From: JAQGMV01 sp050260255
GTDB lineage: Bacteria; Pseudomonadota; Gammaproteobacteria; Burkholderiales; SG8-41
Assembly: GCA_050260255.1 (NCBI GenBank)
Contig: JBLNBW010000044.1
Coordinates: forward strand, 1 to 64,000
Direction of reading: 5' to 3'
DNA: 64,000 nucleotides
Part shown: positions 8,410 through 17,393 of the stretch, piece after piece
Layout of the letters: each line of letters opens with the position of its first letter
How positions within the stretch are numbered: the first letter of the stretch is position 1
Notes under the pieces: generated by a model
What the model was told of the DNA's origin: nothing
Database searches by the model: none
The model's input: only the letters and a program-made list of their open reading frames with translations
Program-made: the position numbers and the translations under genes

Positions 8410-9642
8410 TCAGCGCAGGGTGAAGGGGTCGTGCGCGAGCAGCCGCTCGATGTCGAGCTGTGCTGCGACGCGGTCGAAGCGTGCCTGGATGTATTCGGCG
8501 CGCACGGCACGCAGCGTACGCTGCGCGTCGAGCACTTCGAGAAAGCTGCGTTCGCCGGCGCGATACGCCGCCTCGGCGACCTGCAGCGCACCCTGCGCCT
8601 GGCCCAGCAGCCCGGACTCGAACGCGTCGGTGAGACGCTGCGCGATGTTGTAACGCGCGTAGGCGCTGTCGAGCTCGCGCAGCAGCTGCGCGCGCTGCGC
8701 TTCGCGCTGTGCCGCCACCAGCTCTATCGTGCTTTGCGCCTGTGCAATCTGGCCGCTGCGGCGATCCCACAGCGGCAGCGGCAACGAGACGCCGAACAGC
8801 GTCTGCCGCACTTCGGGATCGCGCGTCTCGAACACTTTCAGCGTCGGCTGCGGGTAGCGCAGCGCAAGCTCGTGCTCGAGCCTCGCGCGTGCACGAGCCG
8901 ATTCGGCGGTCAGCGTCTGCAGAGCGGGATGGCTTTCCAGCACGAGCGCCTGGAGTACCGGAAGCGGCTGCAACGCCGAGCGTGCCGGGACGGCGCCGTC
9001 GGGCTCGAAGTCGAGAGGCAGCTCATTGCCCGCAAGCCGGCGCATGAGCGCGCGCGCCTCCTCGAAGCGCAGCGCGGCGCTATCGGCAAGGTTGCGCGCG
9101 ACGAGGGTTTCGGTCTCGGCACGGCGCAGTTCGAAGCGCGGCGCTTCACCGACGTCGACGCGCGCGCGCACGCGGTCGCGCATCGCAGCGAGCAGCGCAG
9201 CGTTTTCCTGAGCGAGCGCGAGCTCCGACACGCGGCGCAGCGCGTCGTAGTACGCCTGCACCGCCTGGTAGCCGATCTGCAATCGTACGGCAGCAATTTG
9301 CGCGTCGGTTGCCGCGAGGCCCGCACGCGCGGCCCCGATGCGTGCATCGCGCACCGCAGGCAGCTCGATCCGCTGCGATACCGCCCATTGGTCGACGCTG
9401 CCGCCGGGCACGCCGATGCGCGAGCGCCAGGAGCCGGCACCCACGTCGATTTCCGGATTGGGATACGCGCGGGCGACCTGCTCTTCCGCGGCGGCATAGC
9501 CGCGCTGCTTGCGCGCGACATTGAGCTCCGGGCTGTGCTGCTCGACCAGGCCCAAGTAGCTCGCGAGCGGTATGGCTGTTGCTGCATGCGCCGATGCGGC
9601 AAGCATATAGCCGCACAGCGCGAGAATCGCTGTTGTTTTCAT
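8410..9642 (-). CDS. TolC-family outer-membrane factor of the metal efflux operon (CzcC-like)
   Basis: This is the outer-membrane/periplasmic channel component of the tripartite metal pump. The chosen ATG at 9642 begins a clear signal peptide (MKTTAILALCGYMLAASAHA). An upstream ATG at 9681 would only add 13 unrelated residues. The mature 390 residues show the two repeated helical OEP blocks rich in Ala, Arg, Leu and Glu, for example ELNVARKQRGYAAAEEQVA near the start and QTLTAESARARARLEHELAL in the second half. It is the second gene of the operon. Confidence 0.9.
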   Translation of the reverse strand: MKTTAILALCGYMLAASAHAATAIPLASYLGLVEQHSPELNVARKQRGYAAAEEQVARAYPNPEIDVGAGSWRSRIGVPGGSVDQWAVSQRIELPAVRDARIGAARAGLAATDAQIAAVRLQIGYQAVQAYYDALRRVSELALAQENAALLAAMRDRVRARVDVGEAPRFELRRAETETLVARNLADSAALRFEEARALMRRLAGNELPLDFEPDGAVPARSALQPLPVLQALVLESHPALQTLTAESARARARLEHELALRYPQPTLKVFETRDPEVRQTLFGVSLPLPLWDRRSGQIAQAQSTIELVAAQREAQRAQLLRELDSAYARYNIAQRLTDAFESGLLGQAQGALQVAEAAYRAGERSFLEVLDAQRTLRAVRAEYIQARFDRVAAQLDIERLLAHDPFTLR

Positions 9643-9720
9643 CTTCTGTTCGGGCGTGAATATCGATGCGTGCCAGAGCACGCGAACGGCCGGCGTCGGC
9701 CGCGGTCACCGCACCGACGA

Positions 9721-9996
9721 TCAGTCAGGCGGCCTGTACGGCGGACAAGGAGGAACGTCCGTACGGAGGAAAAACTCGTATGCGACGTGCGACGGCCCAA
9801 GCCCGATGCCTGGGCCGTTCCATGACGACATCAAAATGTCCGTTATGCCGCGCTCGTCGTTCGCATCGCCCGGCGCAGCCATATCCGCCGCCGTGACACA
9901 GGCGGCGTGCAACTGCGGCTCGCTCCATGCGGCGTTCGCTGTAAGCAATGCGATTACGGCAATCAGGACGCCGAGTGCGGCGTGCAGGCGTGTCAT
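9721..9996 (-). CDS. Small exported protein at the head of the metal efflux operon
   Basis: I do not recognise this 91-residue protein. From the ATG at 9996 it begins with a plausible signal peptide (RLHAALGVLIAVIALLTANAAWS), leaving about 66 mature residues with two cysteines (HAACVTAAD and DVPPCPPYRPPD). It is co-oriented with, and 78 bases ahead of, the OMF gene. Some czc operons carry a small exported first gene (czcI) in this position, but there is no sequence resemblance here. The open frame continues upstream into ttcA, so the start is uncertain. Confidence 0.5.
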   Translation of the reverse strand: MTRLHAALGVLIAVIALLTANAAWSEPQLHAACVTAADMAAPGDANDERGITDILMSSWNGPGIGLGPSHVAYEFFLRTDVPPCPPYRPPD

Positions 9997-10075
9997 GCGC
10001 GAATGGATCTTCGTTCTCCCTGTCGCTTCAAAGAGCGCCTGCACGGGAGGGAAGTTCCATCCGATTTCGTATAGG

Positions 10076-10939
10076 TCACATATCGGGATCGAATGCCCGA
10101 TCGCCTTCGGGATGAGGTACGCCATCCGCCGCGATCGATGCGAAGTCATGGAGCGCGCGGTCGAGCAGATGCGACGGGCGCGCATTCTGAAGGCTGGTCA
10201 GTATGGTATCGACGCGACCGGGATAGCGCTTGTCCCACTCGTGCAGCATCGCCTTCACGGCTTTGCGCTGCAGATTTTCCTGCGATCCGCAGAGCGTGCA
10301 GGGGATCAACGGAAATTCGCGCAGCGCGGCGTAGCGGGCAATATCCTTTTCCTCGCAGTACGCAAGCGGGCGGATGACGACGTGGCGGCCATCGTCGGAC
10401 ACGAGCTTGGGCGGCATCGCTTTCAGCTGTCCGCCGTAAAAGAGGTTGAGGAAAAACGTCTGGATGATGTCGTCACGATGATGGCCGAGCGCGATCTTCG
10501 TTGCGCCGAGCTCGCCCGCGACGCGGTAGAGCACGCCGCGCCGCAGCCGCGAGCACAGCGAGCACATGGTCTTCCCTTCGGGAATGACGCGCTTTACCAC
10601 GCTGTAAGTATCCTGCTCCACGATGCGGTACAGCACGCCGATCTTGGTGAGATACGCCGGCAGCACGTCGGCGGGAAAACCCGGTTGCTTCTGGTCGAGA
10701 TTGACCGCAACGAGGTCGAAGGGCACCGGCGCGCGATCGCGCAAGTGCATGAGGATGTCGAGCAGCGCATAGCTGTCCTTGCCGCCCGACAGGCACACCA
10801 TCACCTTGTCGCCCGGCGCTATCATGCCGTAGTCGCCGATCGCCTGGCCCACGAGGCGGCGCAGCCGCTTCGCAAGCTTGTTGGCTTCGTAGACGGCCTT
10901 GCGCGTATCCGCGGCGGGCGGCATCGCTACGTCGTTCAT
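10076..10939 (-). CDS. ttcA: tRNA 2-thiocytidine(32) synthetase
   Basis: TtcA inserts sulfur into cytidine 32 of several tRNAs, using ATP and an Fe-S cluster. The PP-loop SGGKDSY is near residue 50. The paired cysteine motif CSLC (near residue 126) and a CTLCGSQ (near residue 217) supply cluster and active-site cysteines. The length of 287 residues is normal. It lies 4 bases after the SDR gene, so the two probably share a transcript. Confidence 0.96.
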   Translation of the reverse strand: MNDVAMPPAADTRKAVYEANKLAKRLRRLVGQAIGDYGMIAPGDKVMVCLSGGKDSYALLDILMHLRDRAPVPFDLVAVNLDQKQPGFPADVLPAYLTKIGVLYRIVEQDTYSVVKRVIPEGKTMCSLCSRLRRGVLYRVAGELGATKIALGHHRDDIIQTFFLNLFYGGQLKAMPPKLVSDDGRHVVIRPLAYCEEKDIARYAALREFPLIPCTLCGSQENLQRKAVKAMLHEWDKRYPGRVDTILTSLQNARPSHLLDRALHDFASIAADGVPHPEGDRAFDPDM

Positions 10940-10943
10940 TGCA

Positions 10944-11699
10944 TCATCCCATCATCACGCTGCGTCCACCGTCGACGGCGAGAATCTGGCCGGTCACGTA
11001 TGGGGCTGCGGTGAGCAGAAATTCCACTGCCTTCGCGATGTCGTCGGGCTCGCCGACGCGCTTCAAGGCCGTCTGGTTCAGTATGCGCTGGCGCGCGAGC
11101 TCATCGCGCCACGTATCGTCGTCCGGCCACAGGATAGTGCCCGGCGCCACCCCATTGACGCGCACGTCGGGACCGAGTTCCCGCGCAAGCGAGCGCGTGA
11201 GCGACACGAGACCGCCTTTCGCTGCGTTGTACACGACATAGTTCTTCATCGGGAATTCGGCGTGTATATCGATGATGTTGACGATGCACCCGCGGTGCTT
11301 GCGCAATTCCTTCGCGGCGGCCTGCGACAGAAAGAGCGGCGCCTTGAGGTTGGTGCCCACGAGGTCCTCCCACGCCTGCTCGGTGATTTCACCGATCGGC
11401 GTGGGATAGAAGCTCGAAGCGTTGTTCACGACGGCATCCAGGCGGCCGAACGCATCGACCGCGTCCTGCACCAGACTTGCCAGGTACCCGGCCTTCAGCA
11501 AATCGCCATGCAGCAGGATGGCCGAGGCCGGCCGGCGCGCAAGCAATTCCGCCTGCAACGCGTGGGCTTCGGTGTGCGAGGAGCGATAGTGCACCGCCAC
11601 CCGGGCGCCGGCCGCATGGAGGCGGCGCGTAACGGCGGCACCGACGCGGCGCGCGCCGCCCGTGACGAGCACGACTTTGTCGGCCAGGCTATCGCTCAT
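10944..11699 (-). CDS. Pteridine reductase-like short-chain dehydrogenase
   Basis: This cytosolic NADPH-dependent SDR has 251 residues. The cofactor motif TGGARRVG (residues 14-21) has the RR pair typical of pteridine reductases rather than general SDRs. NNASSFYPTP follows, and then the catalytic YNAAKGG, equivalent to YxxxK. It probably reduces dihydropterins or dihydrofolate (FolM-like). It diverges from the MidA-like gene with only 30 bases between their starts, so both promoters must sit in overlapping coding DNA or this gap. Confidence 0.85.
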   Translation of the reverse strand: MSDSLADKVVLVTGGARRVGAAVTRRLHAAGARVAVHYRSSHTEAHALQAELLARRPASAILLHGDLLKAGYLASLVQDAVDAFGRLDAVVNNASSFYPTPIGEITEQAWEDLVGTNLKAPLFLSQAAAKELRKHRGCIVNIIDIHAEFPMKNYVVYNAAKGGLVSLTRSLARELGPDVRVNGVAPGTILWPDDDTWRDELARQRILNQTALKRVGEPDDIAKAVEFLLTAAPYVTGQILAVDGGRSVMMG

Positions 11700-11729
11700 G
11701 TCGATCTGCGCTTCAAGGGACGCGGAAAA

Positions 11730-12935
11730 TTGTCAATTCTAGCCGAATCGCTCATCATCCAAGGCGTGTACCTGCCACCGCATCTTGCGCATCTGCCGCC
11801 CCCGCCCCCCGAAGCACGAGCCGTCAGCGCAGAGCTCGCCGCGCTCATTGCCGGCGACATACGCGCGCACGGCGGATGGGTGAGCTTCGCGCGCTACATG
11901 GAGCTTGCACTGTATGCGCCGGGACTCGGCTATTACAGTGCAGGCAGCCGCAAGTTCGGTGCCGGGGGCGACTTCGTGACCGCGCCTGAGCTCACGTCCC
12001 TCTTCGGACGCTGCATCGCCCGCCAGGTGGCGCAGCTGCGCGAGCGAGCGCTGCCCGATGTGCTGGAAGTCGGTGCCGGCAGCGGCGCCCTCGCCGCAGA
12101 CGTTCTACGCGAGCTCGGCGCGTGCGGTCAGCTGCCTGAGCGCTATCTGATCCTCGAGGTAAGCGCAGACCTGCGCGAACGGCAGCGGGCCACCATTGCA
12201 GAACGTGCTGCCCAATATCTCGAACGCGTGCAATGGCTGGAGGTCTTGCCGTCGCGGCTCAACGCAGTGGTCATCGGCAACGAAGTGCTCGACGCCATAC
12301 CGACGCATGTCGTGCGCGTCCGCAACGGTACGGTGAGCGAAGTCGGCGTTGCGGCCGCCGAGGGGCCGGTGTTTTCATGGTCCGATCGGCGTGCGGAAGG
12401 CGACGTGCTTGCCGCAGCAACGGCGTTGGCGCTGCCGGAAGGCTATCGGACGGAACTCAACATCGCGGCGCGCGGCTTCATCGCAAGCTTTGCGCGACTC
12501 CTGGAGCGCGGCGTCATGCTGCTTATCGACTACGGCTATCCGGCACGCGAGTTCTATCATCCCGCGCGCGCCGAGGGCACGCTCATGTGCCATTACCGGC
12601 ATCATGCGCACGGCGATCCCTTCGTTCTCGTGGGCTTGCAGGACATTACCGCTCACGTCGATTTCACCGCGATCGCCGAGGCGGCGGTGAGCGCCGGCGC
12701 CGAAGTGCTCGGCTACACCACGCAAGCGAACTTTCTCATCAATTGCGGCATCACCGAGATGCTGGCGCAAGTGCCGGCCAGCGACGTCCACGCTTATGCG
12801 CCCCTCGCCTCGCAGGCGCAGCAGCTGCTGTCCCCGACCGAGATGGGAGATCGCTTCAAGGTCATCGCGCTCGGCAAAGGCATACAGGACGGCTTGCGCG
12901 GCTTCGCGCAGGGCGACAAAACCCACCTGCTGTAG
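11730..12935 (+). CDS. MidA/NDUFAF7-like SAM-dependent methyltransferase (DUF185)
   Basis: This family includes the mitochondrial NDUFAF7 arginine methyltransferase that assists complex I assembly; bacterial substrates are unknown. Characteristic blocks are ISFARYMELALYAPGLGYYSAG-like near residue 45, the SAM motif VLEVGAGSGALAADVL, NEVLDAIPTHVV and LLIDYGYP. The start is taken as TTG 11730, preceded by AAGGGA at nine bases; GTG 11766 is an alternative. The frame is open far upstream, but that part overlaps the SDR and ttcA genes and is a shadow. The cytochrome gene follows within 3 bases. Confidence 0.88.
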   Translation: MSILAESLIIQGVYLPPHLAHLPPPPPEARAVSAELAALIAGDIRAHGGWVSFARYMELALYAPGLGYYSAGSRKFGAGGDFVTAPELTSLFGRCIARQVAQLRERALPDVLEVGAGSGALAADVLRELGACGQLPERYLILEVSADLRERQRATIAERAAQYLERVQWLEVLPSRLNAVVIGNEVLDAIPTHVVRVRNGTVSEVGVAAAEGPVFSWSDRRAEGDVLAAATALALPEGYRTELNIAARGFIASFARLLERGVMLLIDYGYPAREFYHPARAEGTLMCHYRHHAHGDPFVLVGLQDITAHVDFTAIAEAAVSAGAEVLGYTTQANFLINCGITEMLAQVPASDVHAYAPLASQAQQLLSPTEMGDRFKVIALGKGIQDGLRGFAQGDKTHLL

Positions 12936-12937
12936 TG

Positions 12938-13621
12938 ATGGACCCAAGCTCGTTCACGCGTGTGATACGGCGCTTCGTTTTCCTGCCTGCAATGCTGGCG
13001 GCTGCAACGCCGGCATGCGGCCACGCGGCACCATCGAGCGATGGGGTAGCCTGGGCGCGGACACCACATGGCAAAATGCTCGAACGCATTCTTCCGCGCA
13101 GCGTCTCGCCGTCGCAATTGCCGGAGCCGCAATCCGAAGGCGCGCGCTTGGTCGCAAAGTATTGCATGCAATGTCATCACCTGCCGAACCCGGCCATGCA
13201 TACGGCGGCTCGTTGGAAGACGGTCGTCGATCGCATGGTGTGGCGCATGCGCGGCGGCGGCAATCTCGGCGCAGTAATGAAGGAGCTGATGGAAGGTGTG
13301 GAGGCGCCGACTGCCGCGGAAGCGGCGACGCTGATCGCATACCTGCAACGCCACGGGCAGCAGGAAATGGACGCGAGCGATCCCGTCCTGCGCACCGAAG
13401 CGGGCCAGATCTACGTCCTCGCGTGCAGCCAATGTCACGCGCTGCCCGATCCGAAGCGCCATACCGCGCGCGAATGGCCCGACGTGGTGCACCGCATGCA
13501 GCGTCACATGCGATGGGCCAACACCGTGACGGGCGACTCGCGGCTGCGCACGACGCCGGAGCTCAACACCCGCGCAATCGTACGCCTGCTGCAGACTCAT
13601 GCAAGAGGAGAGGCCCGGTGA
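12938..13621 (+). CDS. Diheme c-type cytochrome, exported
   Basis: This predicted periplasmic electron carrier has 227 residues. A signal sequence (FVFLPAMLAAATPACGHA) precedes two covalent heme sites, CMQCH (residues 76-80) and CSQCH (163-167). The two halves are an internal duplication: each heme motif is followed by a HTAxxWxxVVxRM pattern, with methionines that could be axial ligands. It is translationally coupled to neighbours on both sides: a TAG-TG-ATG junction upstream and a GTGA overlap with the dehydrogenase downstream. Its redox partner is unknown. Confidence 0.82.
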   Translation: MDPSSFTRVIRRFVFLPAMLAAATPACGHAAPSSDGVAWARTPHGKMLERILPRSVSPSQLPEPQSEGARLVAKYCMQCHHLPNPAMHTAARWKTVVDRMVWRMRGGGNLGAVMKELMEGVEAPTAAEAATLIAYLQRHGQQEMDASDPVLRTEAGQIYVLACSQCHALPDPKRHTAREWPDVVHRMQRHMRWANTVTGDSRLRTTPELNTRAIVRLLQTHARGEAR

Positions 13622-14610
13622 AAGCCATGCAGCTCGAAGCGCCCGGCTCACCCTTGCGCTGCGCCGACGTGCCGATGCCCACACCGTCGGCCGGCGAGGT
13701 ACTGCTCAAAGTACGCGCGTGCGGCGTGTGCCGCACCGATCTGCATGTCGTCGACGGCGAGCTGCCTCAGCCCAAAGCGCACCTGGTGCCGGGACATGAA
13801 ATCGTCGGCGAGATCGTAGCGCTCGGCCCGGACGTCGAGCAATTCAGTATCGGCATGCGGGTCGGCATCCCGTGGCTGGGCTACACCTGCGGCCGCTGCA
13901 CGTACTGCACGAGCGGACATGAAAACCTGTGCGACCGCGCGCGTTTCACCGGTTACCAGATCGACGGCGGTTATGCGGAATACACGCTCGCCGATGCACG
14001 GTACTGTTTTGCCTTGCCGGACAGCTACGACGATGTTGCAGCCGCACCGCTGCTGTGCGCGGGGCTCATCGGCTATCGTTCGCTCGTCATGGCCGGCGAC
14101 GCGCAGATCTTGGGACTCTACGGCTTCGGCGCGGCTGCGCACATCGTTGCGCAGGTCGCATGCGCGCAAGCACGTACGGTTTATGCCTACACGCGCCCCG
14201 GCGATCGCGAAGGACAGCGCTTCGCGCTGGATCACGGCGCAACGTGGGCAGGCGATGCCGGCGCTGCCCCGCCTCGACCGCTCGATGCCGCCATCATTTA
14301 TGCGCCGGCGGGAGCCTTGGTCGTGAGCGCCCTGCGCGCCGTGCGCAAAGGCGGCACGGTCGTGTGCGCCGGCATACACATGTCCGACATACCCTCGTTT
14401 TCCTACGAGCTGCTATGGGGCGAGCGCACCGTGCGCTCGGTCGCCAATCTCACGCGGCGCGACGGCGAAGAATTTCTCGCGCTCGCGCCCACGGTTCCCG
14501 TGCGCACGTCGACCAAAGCGTATCCGCTCGAGCACGCCAACCAGGCACTTGCCGATTTGCGCAGCGGCCGCCTGACGGGCGCGGCGGTTCTGGTTCCCGG
14601 GTCGCGCTAG
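13618..14610 (+). CDS. Zinc-dependent alcohol dehydrogenase
   Basis: This is a medium-chain dehydrogenase of 330 residues. The catalytic zinc ligands are in ACGVCRTDLH and GHEIVG. The structural zinc site is the four-cysteine lobe CGRCTYCTSGHENLC. The cofactor-binding loop is LGLYGFGAAAHIVAQ, a GxGxxA form. The GTG start at 13618 is preceded by AAGAGGAG and overlaps the cytochrome stop; it gives VKAMQLEAPG, matching relatives. A start at ATG 13627 would lose this. Substrate is not determined. Being co-translated with a periplasmic cytochrome is unusual for a soluble NAD(P) enzyme. Confidence 0.9.
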   Translation: MKAMQLEAPGSPLRCADVPMPTPSAGEVLLKVRACGVCRTDLHVVDGELPQPKAHLVPGHEIVGEIVALGPDVEQFSIGMRVGIPWLGYTCGRCTYCTSGHENLCDRARFTGYQIDGGYAEYTLADARYCFALPDSYDDVAAAPLLCAGLIGYRSLVMAGDAQILGLYGFGAAAHIVAQVACAQARTVYAYTRPGDREGQRFALDHGATWAGDAGAAPPRPLDAAIIYAPAGALVVSALRAVRKGGTVVCAGIHMSDIPSFSYELLWGERTVRSVANLTRRDGEEFLALAPTVPVRTSTKAYPLEHANQALADLRSGRLTGAAVLVPGSR

Positions 14611-14672
14611 CCCGCGAGACGCGAAAGCGGGCAGAATACGCGATGTCCTGAACAAAAACGCGCAGGCTCCCG

Positions 14673-15638
14673 ATGAAGCTCAGAGTCCTCCCCTGCATTG
14701 CCGCCCTCGTCTGCTCGCTCGGCACAGGCACCGCTCACGCGCAACAAGGCGCAAAGCCGCTGCGCATGATCATTCCGTTTCCTCCCGGCGGCAGCCTCGA
14801 TGTCGTAGGGCGACTGCTGGGTCACAAGATCACGGAAATGACCGGTCGCAACGTGATCGTCGACAACCGCTCGGGCGCTTCAGGAAACATAGGCACCGAG
14901 GTCGCAGCGAAATCGGCGCCGGACGGCGCGACGGTGATGCTCAACACCCTGCCGTTCGTCGTGAATCCGGCGCTGTTCGGCAAAGCGCCATACGATCCGG
15001 TGAAAGACTTCGCGCCGATCTCGCTGATCGCGAGCGGCCCGCATCTGCTCGTCGTCCACCCCACCGTTCCTGCAAAAAATCTGAAAGAGCTGCTCGCGCT
15101 CGCGCGCGCGAAGCCGGGCCGCATGAATTATTCGTCGGCGGGCAACGGAACGAATCTTCACATTCCGGCCGAGCTCATGAAGAACATGGCCAAGGTGGAT
15201 ATCGTTCACGTGCCGTACAAAGGCGGCGGACCTGCACTCACCGCCCTGCTCGGCGGCGAAGTGGACATGAGCTTCATCAACCTGGTGCCGGTCGTTCCGC
15301 ACCTGCAGTCCGGCCGGCTGCGCGCGATCGCCGTGACGAGCGCGAAGCGCTCCACCTCGTTGCCCAACGTGCCGACGATCGCCGAAAGCGGGTTGCCCGG
15401 CTACGAATTCACGACATGGTGGGCGCTGGTGGCGCCGGCCGCGACCCCGCCTTCCGCCGTGGCGGATCTCAACGACGTGGTGGTCAAAGCGGTGAAGTCG
15501 CCGGACTTCCGCGAACGGATGACCAAGGAAGGCGCCGAGGCCATCGGCAGCACGCCGGAACAGTTGGGCAACCACATACGCACCGAAGTGGCGAAGTGGA
15601 GCAAGCTGGTTCGGGATATGGGGCTGAAAGCCGACTGA
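14673..15638 (+). CDS. Bug/TctC-family tripartite tricarboxylate transporter receptor
   Basis: This periplasmic solute-binding protein has 321 residues. The signal peptide is MKLRVLPCIAALVCSLGTGTAHA. The family block PLRMIIPFPPGGSLDVVGR follows directly. Later signatures are NVIVDNRSGASGNIG, VPYKGGGPALTALLGG, and the PNVPTIAESGLPGYE segment. No TctA/TctB membrane genes are adjacent, so it is an orphan receptor, which is common in Burkholderiales where hundreds may exist. The ligand is unknown, probably a carboxylate. Confidence 0.93.
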   Translation: MKLRVLPCIAALVCSLGTGTAHAQQGAKPLRMIIPFPPGGSLDVVGRLLGHKITEMTGRNVIVDNRSGASGNIGTEVAAKSAPDGATVMLNTLPFVVNPALFGKAPYDPVKDFAPISLIASGPHLLVVHPTVPAKNLKELLALARAKPGRMNYSSAGNGTNLHIPAELMKNMAKVDIVHVPYKGGGPALTALLGGEVDMSFINLVPVVPHLQSGRLRAIAVTSAKRSTSLPNVPTIAESGLPGYEFTTWWALVAPAATPPSAVADLNDVVVKAVKSPDFRERMTKEGAEAIGSTPEQLGNHIRTEVAKWSKLVRDMGLKAD

Positions 15639-15651
15639 CCGCGACGTCGGC

Positions 15652-16272
15652 CTAGAGCTCGGGGATTTTCATGCCGCGCTGTACCGCCGGGCGGGCGGAG
15701 ATCGCATCGAACCAGCGCCGCACGTTGGGATAGTCCGCGAGCCGCGTCTTGTGCCACTCGTAACGTGCGACCCAGGGGTAGGTCGCGATGTCGGCGATGG
15801 TGTATTCGTCGGCAAGGTACTCGTGCTGCGCCAGGCGCGCATCGAGCACGCCATACAGCCGGCGCGTCTCCGCGACATAGCGCTCGATGCCATAAGGCAC
15901 CATCTGCTTCGCCGCGCGCAGAAAGTGGTGCACCTGCCCGAAAGTCGGACCGACGCCGCCCATCTGGAACATGAGCCACTGCAGCGCCTCGTAGCGGCCG
16001 CGCACGCTGTCGGGCAACAGCTTGCCTGCCTTGCCGGCAAGGTAGACGAGTATCGCGCCGGACTCCATCAGGCTGATCGGCTGTCCGTCCGGCCCTTCGC
16101 TGTCCACGATCGCCGGTATCTTGCTGTTCGGACTGATCGCGACGAACTCCGTTTTGAACTGCTCGTTTCTGCCGATGTTCACCGCATGCACGCGATACGG
16201 CAAGCCGACTTCCTCGAGCATGATGGAGATCTTGCGGCCGTTCGGCGTGCTCCATGTGTACAGCTCTATCAT
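15652..16272 (-). CDS. Glutathione S-transferase (YfcG/Nu-like)
   Basis: This cytosolic thioredoxin-fold GST has 206 residues. WSTPNGRKISIMLEE matches the YfcG/YghU-type active-site region, where Thr/Asn rather than Tyr or Cys contact glutathione. SLMESGAILVYLA is the conserved glutathione gamma-glutamyl contact. YTIADIATYPWV in the C-terminal domain is the N-capping region. The ATG at 16272 has AAGG six bases upstream and is preferred over ATG 16278, which overlaps the cca stop. It is the last gene of the slt-proximal minus-strand group with cca. Disulfide-bond oxidoreductase activity is likely from family. Confidence 0.9.
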   Translation of the reverse strand: MIELYTWSTPNGRKISIMLEEVGLPYRVHAVNIGRNEQFKTEFVAISPNSKIPAIVDSEGPDGQPISLMESGAILVYLAGKAGKLLPDSVRGRYEALQWLMFQMGGVGPTFGQVHHFLRAAKQMVPYGIERYVAETRRLYGVLDARLAQHEYLADEYTIADIATYPWVARYEWHKTRLADYPNVRRWFDAISARPAVQRGMKIPEL

Positions 16273-16274
16273 CG

Positions 16275-17393
16275 TCATCCTTCTCCGTTCATGCTCATGA
16301 GCGCTGCGCGTATCGCCTGCAGCCGCGCTGCGGCAACCGCATCGCGTATCGCATCGCCCCCGGTGACGCCGCGCGCGATCGCGCCCGCGTCCACCGCCGC
16401 CGCTGCATGGACCGCGCGCTGCAATCGCTGCAAAGTCCGCTGGGCGTCCGGCTCGCCGATCAACGCCACCTCGCACAGTTCTTCGAAGCGCTTCGGCTTG
16501 CGCCACGCATCGACGGCATTGAAGAGCTCGAGCAACGCCGATGCATCGAGATCCGCGGCATCCGCGATGGTGTTCGCGTGCTTGGCCGCAAGCACGGATA
16601 GATCGCGGCAGGACGTGGGCACCTTGAGCCGTTGTGCGAGGGCGTCCGCAGCGTACGGATCCAGCGTGCGCGTCAGCGCCGCCCAGCGCCCATCGAGCGA
16701 CATGCGTTGTGCCGCGGCCGTGTCGATCGTGTCGAGCACATCGTCCCAAGCGGAAGCGTCGTACAGGCTCGCGAGCTCGGGTGCAACACGCTCGAGCGCG
16801 CCGCACTCGCGCAGCACGGCGAGCATCCGAGAAGGCTCGAGCTCCATCAACCCGCGCGCAAACTCCTGCCACACCCGCTCGGGCACGAGCGCGTCGACTT
16901 CGCCCGCCTCCGCCATGCTGCGCATCAGCGCCTGCGTGTCGGTCGCGATTTCGAAGCCGAAACGCGCAGCAAACCGCGCCACGCGCAATATGCGAACCGG
17001 ATCTTCGGCGAACGCGGGACTGACGTGGCGCAGTATGCCGGCGCGCAAGTCGTCCTCCCCGCCGTACGGATCGATGAGCGTGCCGGCCTCATCGCGCGCC
17101 ATGGCGTTGATCGTGAGATCGCGCCGCTCGAGGTCCTGCTCCAGCGTCACGTCGGGCGCCGCATAGAACTCGAAGCCGTGATACCCCCGCGCCGTCTTGC
17201 GCTCCGTGCGTGCGAGCGCATACTCCTCGTGCGTATCCGGGTGAAGGAAGACCGGGAAATCGCGGCCCACCGGCTTGTAGCCCAGGCGCCGCATCTCCTC
17301 CGGCGTCGCGCCCACGACGACGTGGTCGCGATCGCTCACCGGCAAGCCGAGGAGCCCGTCACGCACCGCGCCGCCCACCACGTAAGTCTTCAT
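16275..17393 (-). CDS. cca: CCA-adding tRNA nucleotidyltransferase, without HD domain
   Basis: This enzyme builds or repairs the 3' CCA of tRNAs using ATP and CTP, without a template. The nucleotidyltransferase head has VGGAVRD and the metal motif DRDHVVVG, the class II equivalent of GxDxD. ERRDLTINAMA and EDPVRILRVARFAARF follow. At 372 residues it is shorter than the ~410-residue multifunctional enzyme of E. coli, and I see no HD phosphohydrolase motif in the C-terminal region. It overlaps the NDUFA9-like gene by ATGA and the GST gene by a few bases. Confidence 0.94.
   Translation of the reverse strand: MKTYVVGGAVRDGLLGLPVSDRDHVVVGATPEEMRRLGYKPVGRDFPVFLHPDTHEEYALARTERKTARGYHGFEFYAAPDVTLEQDLERRDLTINAMARDEAGTLIDPYGGEDDLRAGILRHVSPAFAEDPVRILRVARFAARFGFEIATDTQALMRSMAEAGEVDALVPERVWQEFARGLMELEPSRMLAVLRECGALERVAPELASLYDASAWDDVLDTIDTAAAQRMSLDGRWAALTRTLDPYAADALAQRLKVPTSCRDLSVLAAKHANTIADAADLDASALLELFNAVDAWRKPKRFEELCEVALIGEPDAQRTLQRLQRAVHAAAAVDAGAIARGVTGGDAIRDAVAAARLQAIRAALMSMNGEG

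Noticed and set aside
7300..9825. 841-codon plus-strand open frame opposite the efflux genes
   Set aside because: It lies antisense to the clear OMF and adaptor genes, has no family motif and is rich in Arg/His/Ala, as expected from high-GC shadow frames.
10899..11729. Long N-terminal extension of the MidA-like methyltransferase
   Set aside because: It overlaps the SDR gene and the ttcA start on the other strand; family proteins start near 11730-11766.
16279..16872. 406-codon frame extending the GST upstream
   Set aside because: The extra part is antisense-like shadow of cca in the same strand's other frame, and the GST motif starts right after ATG 16272.
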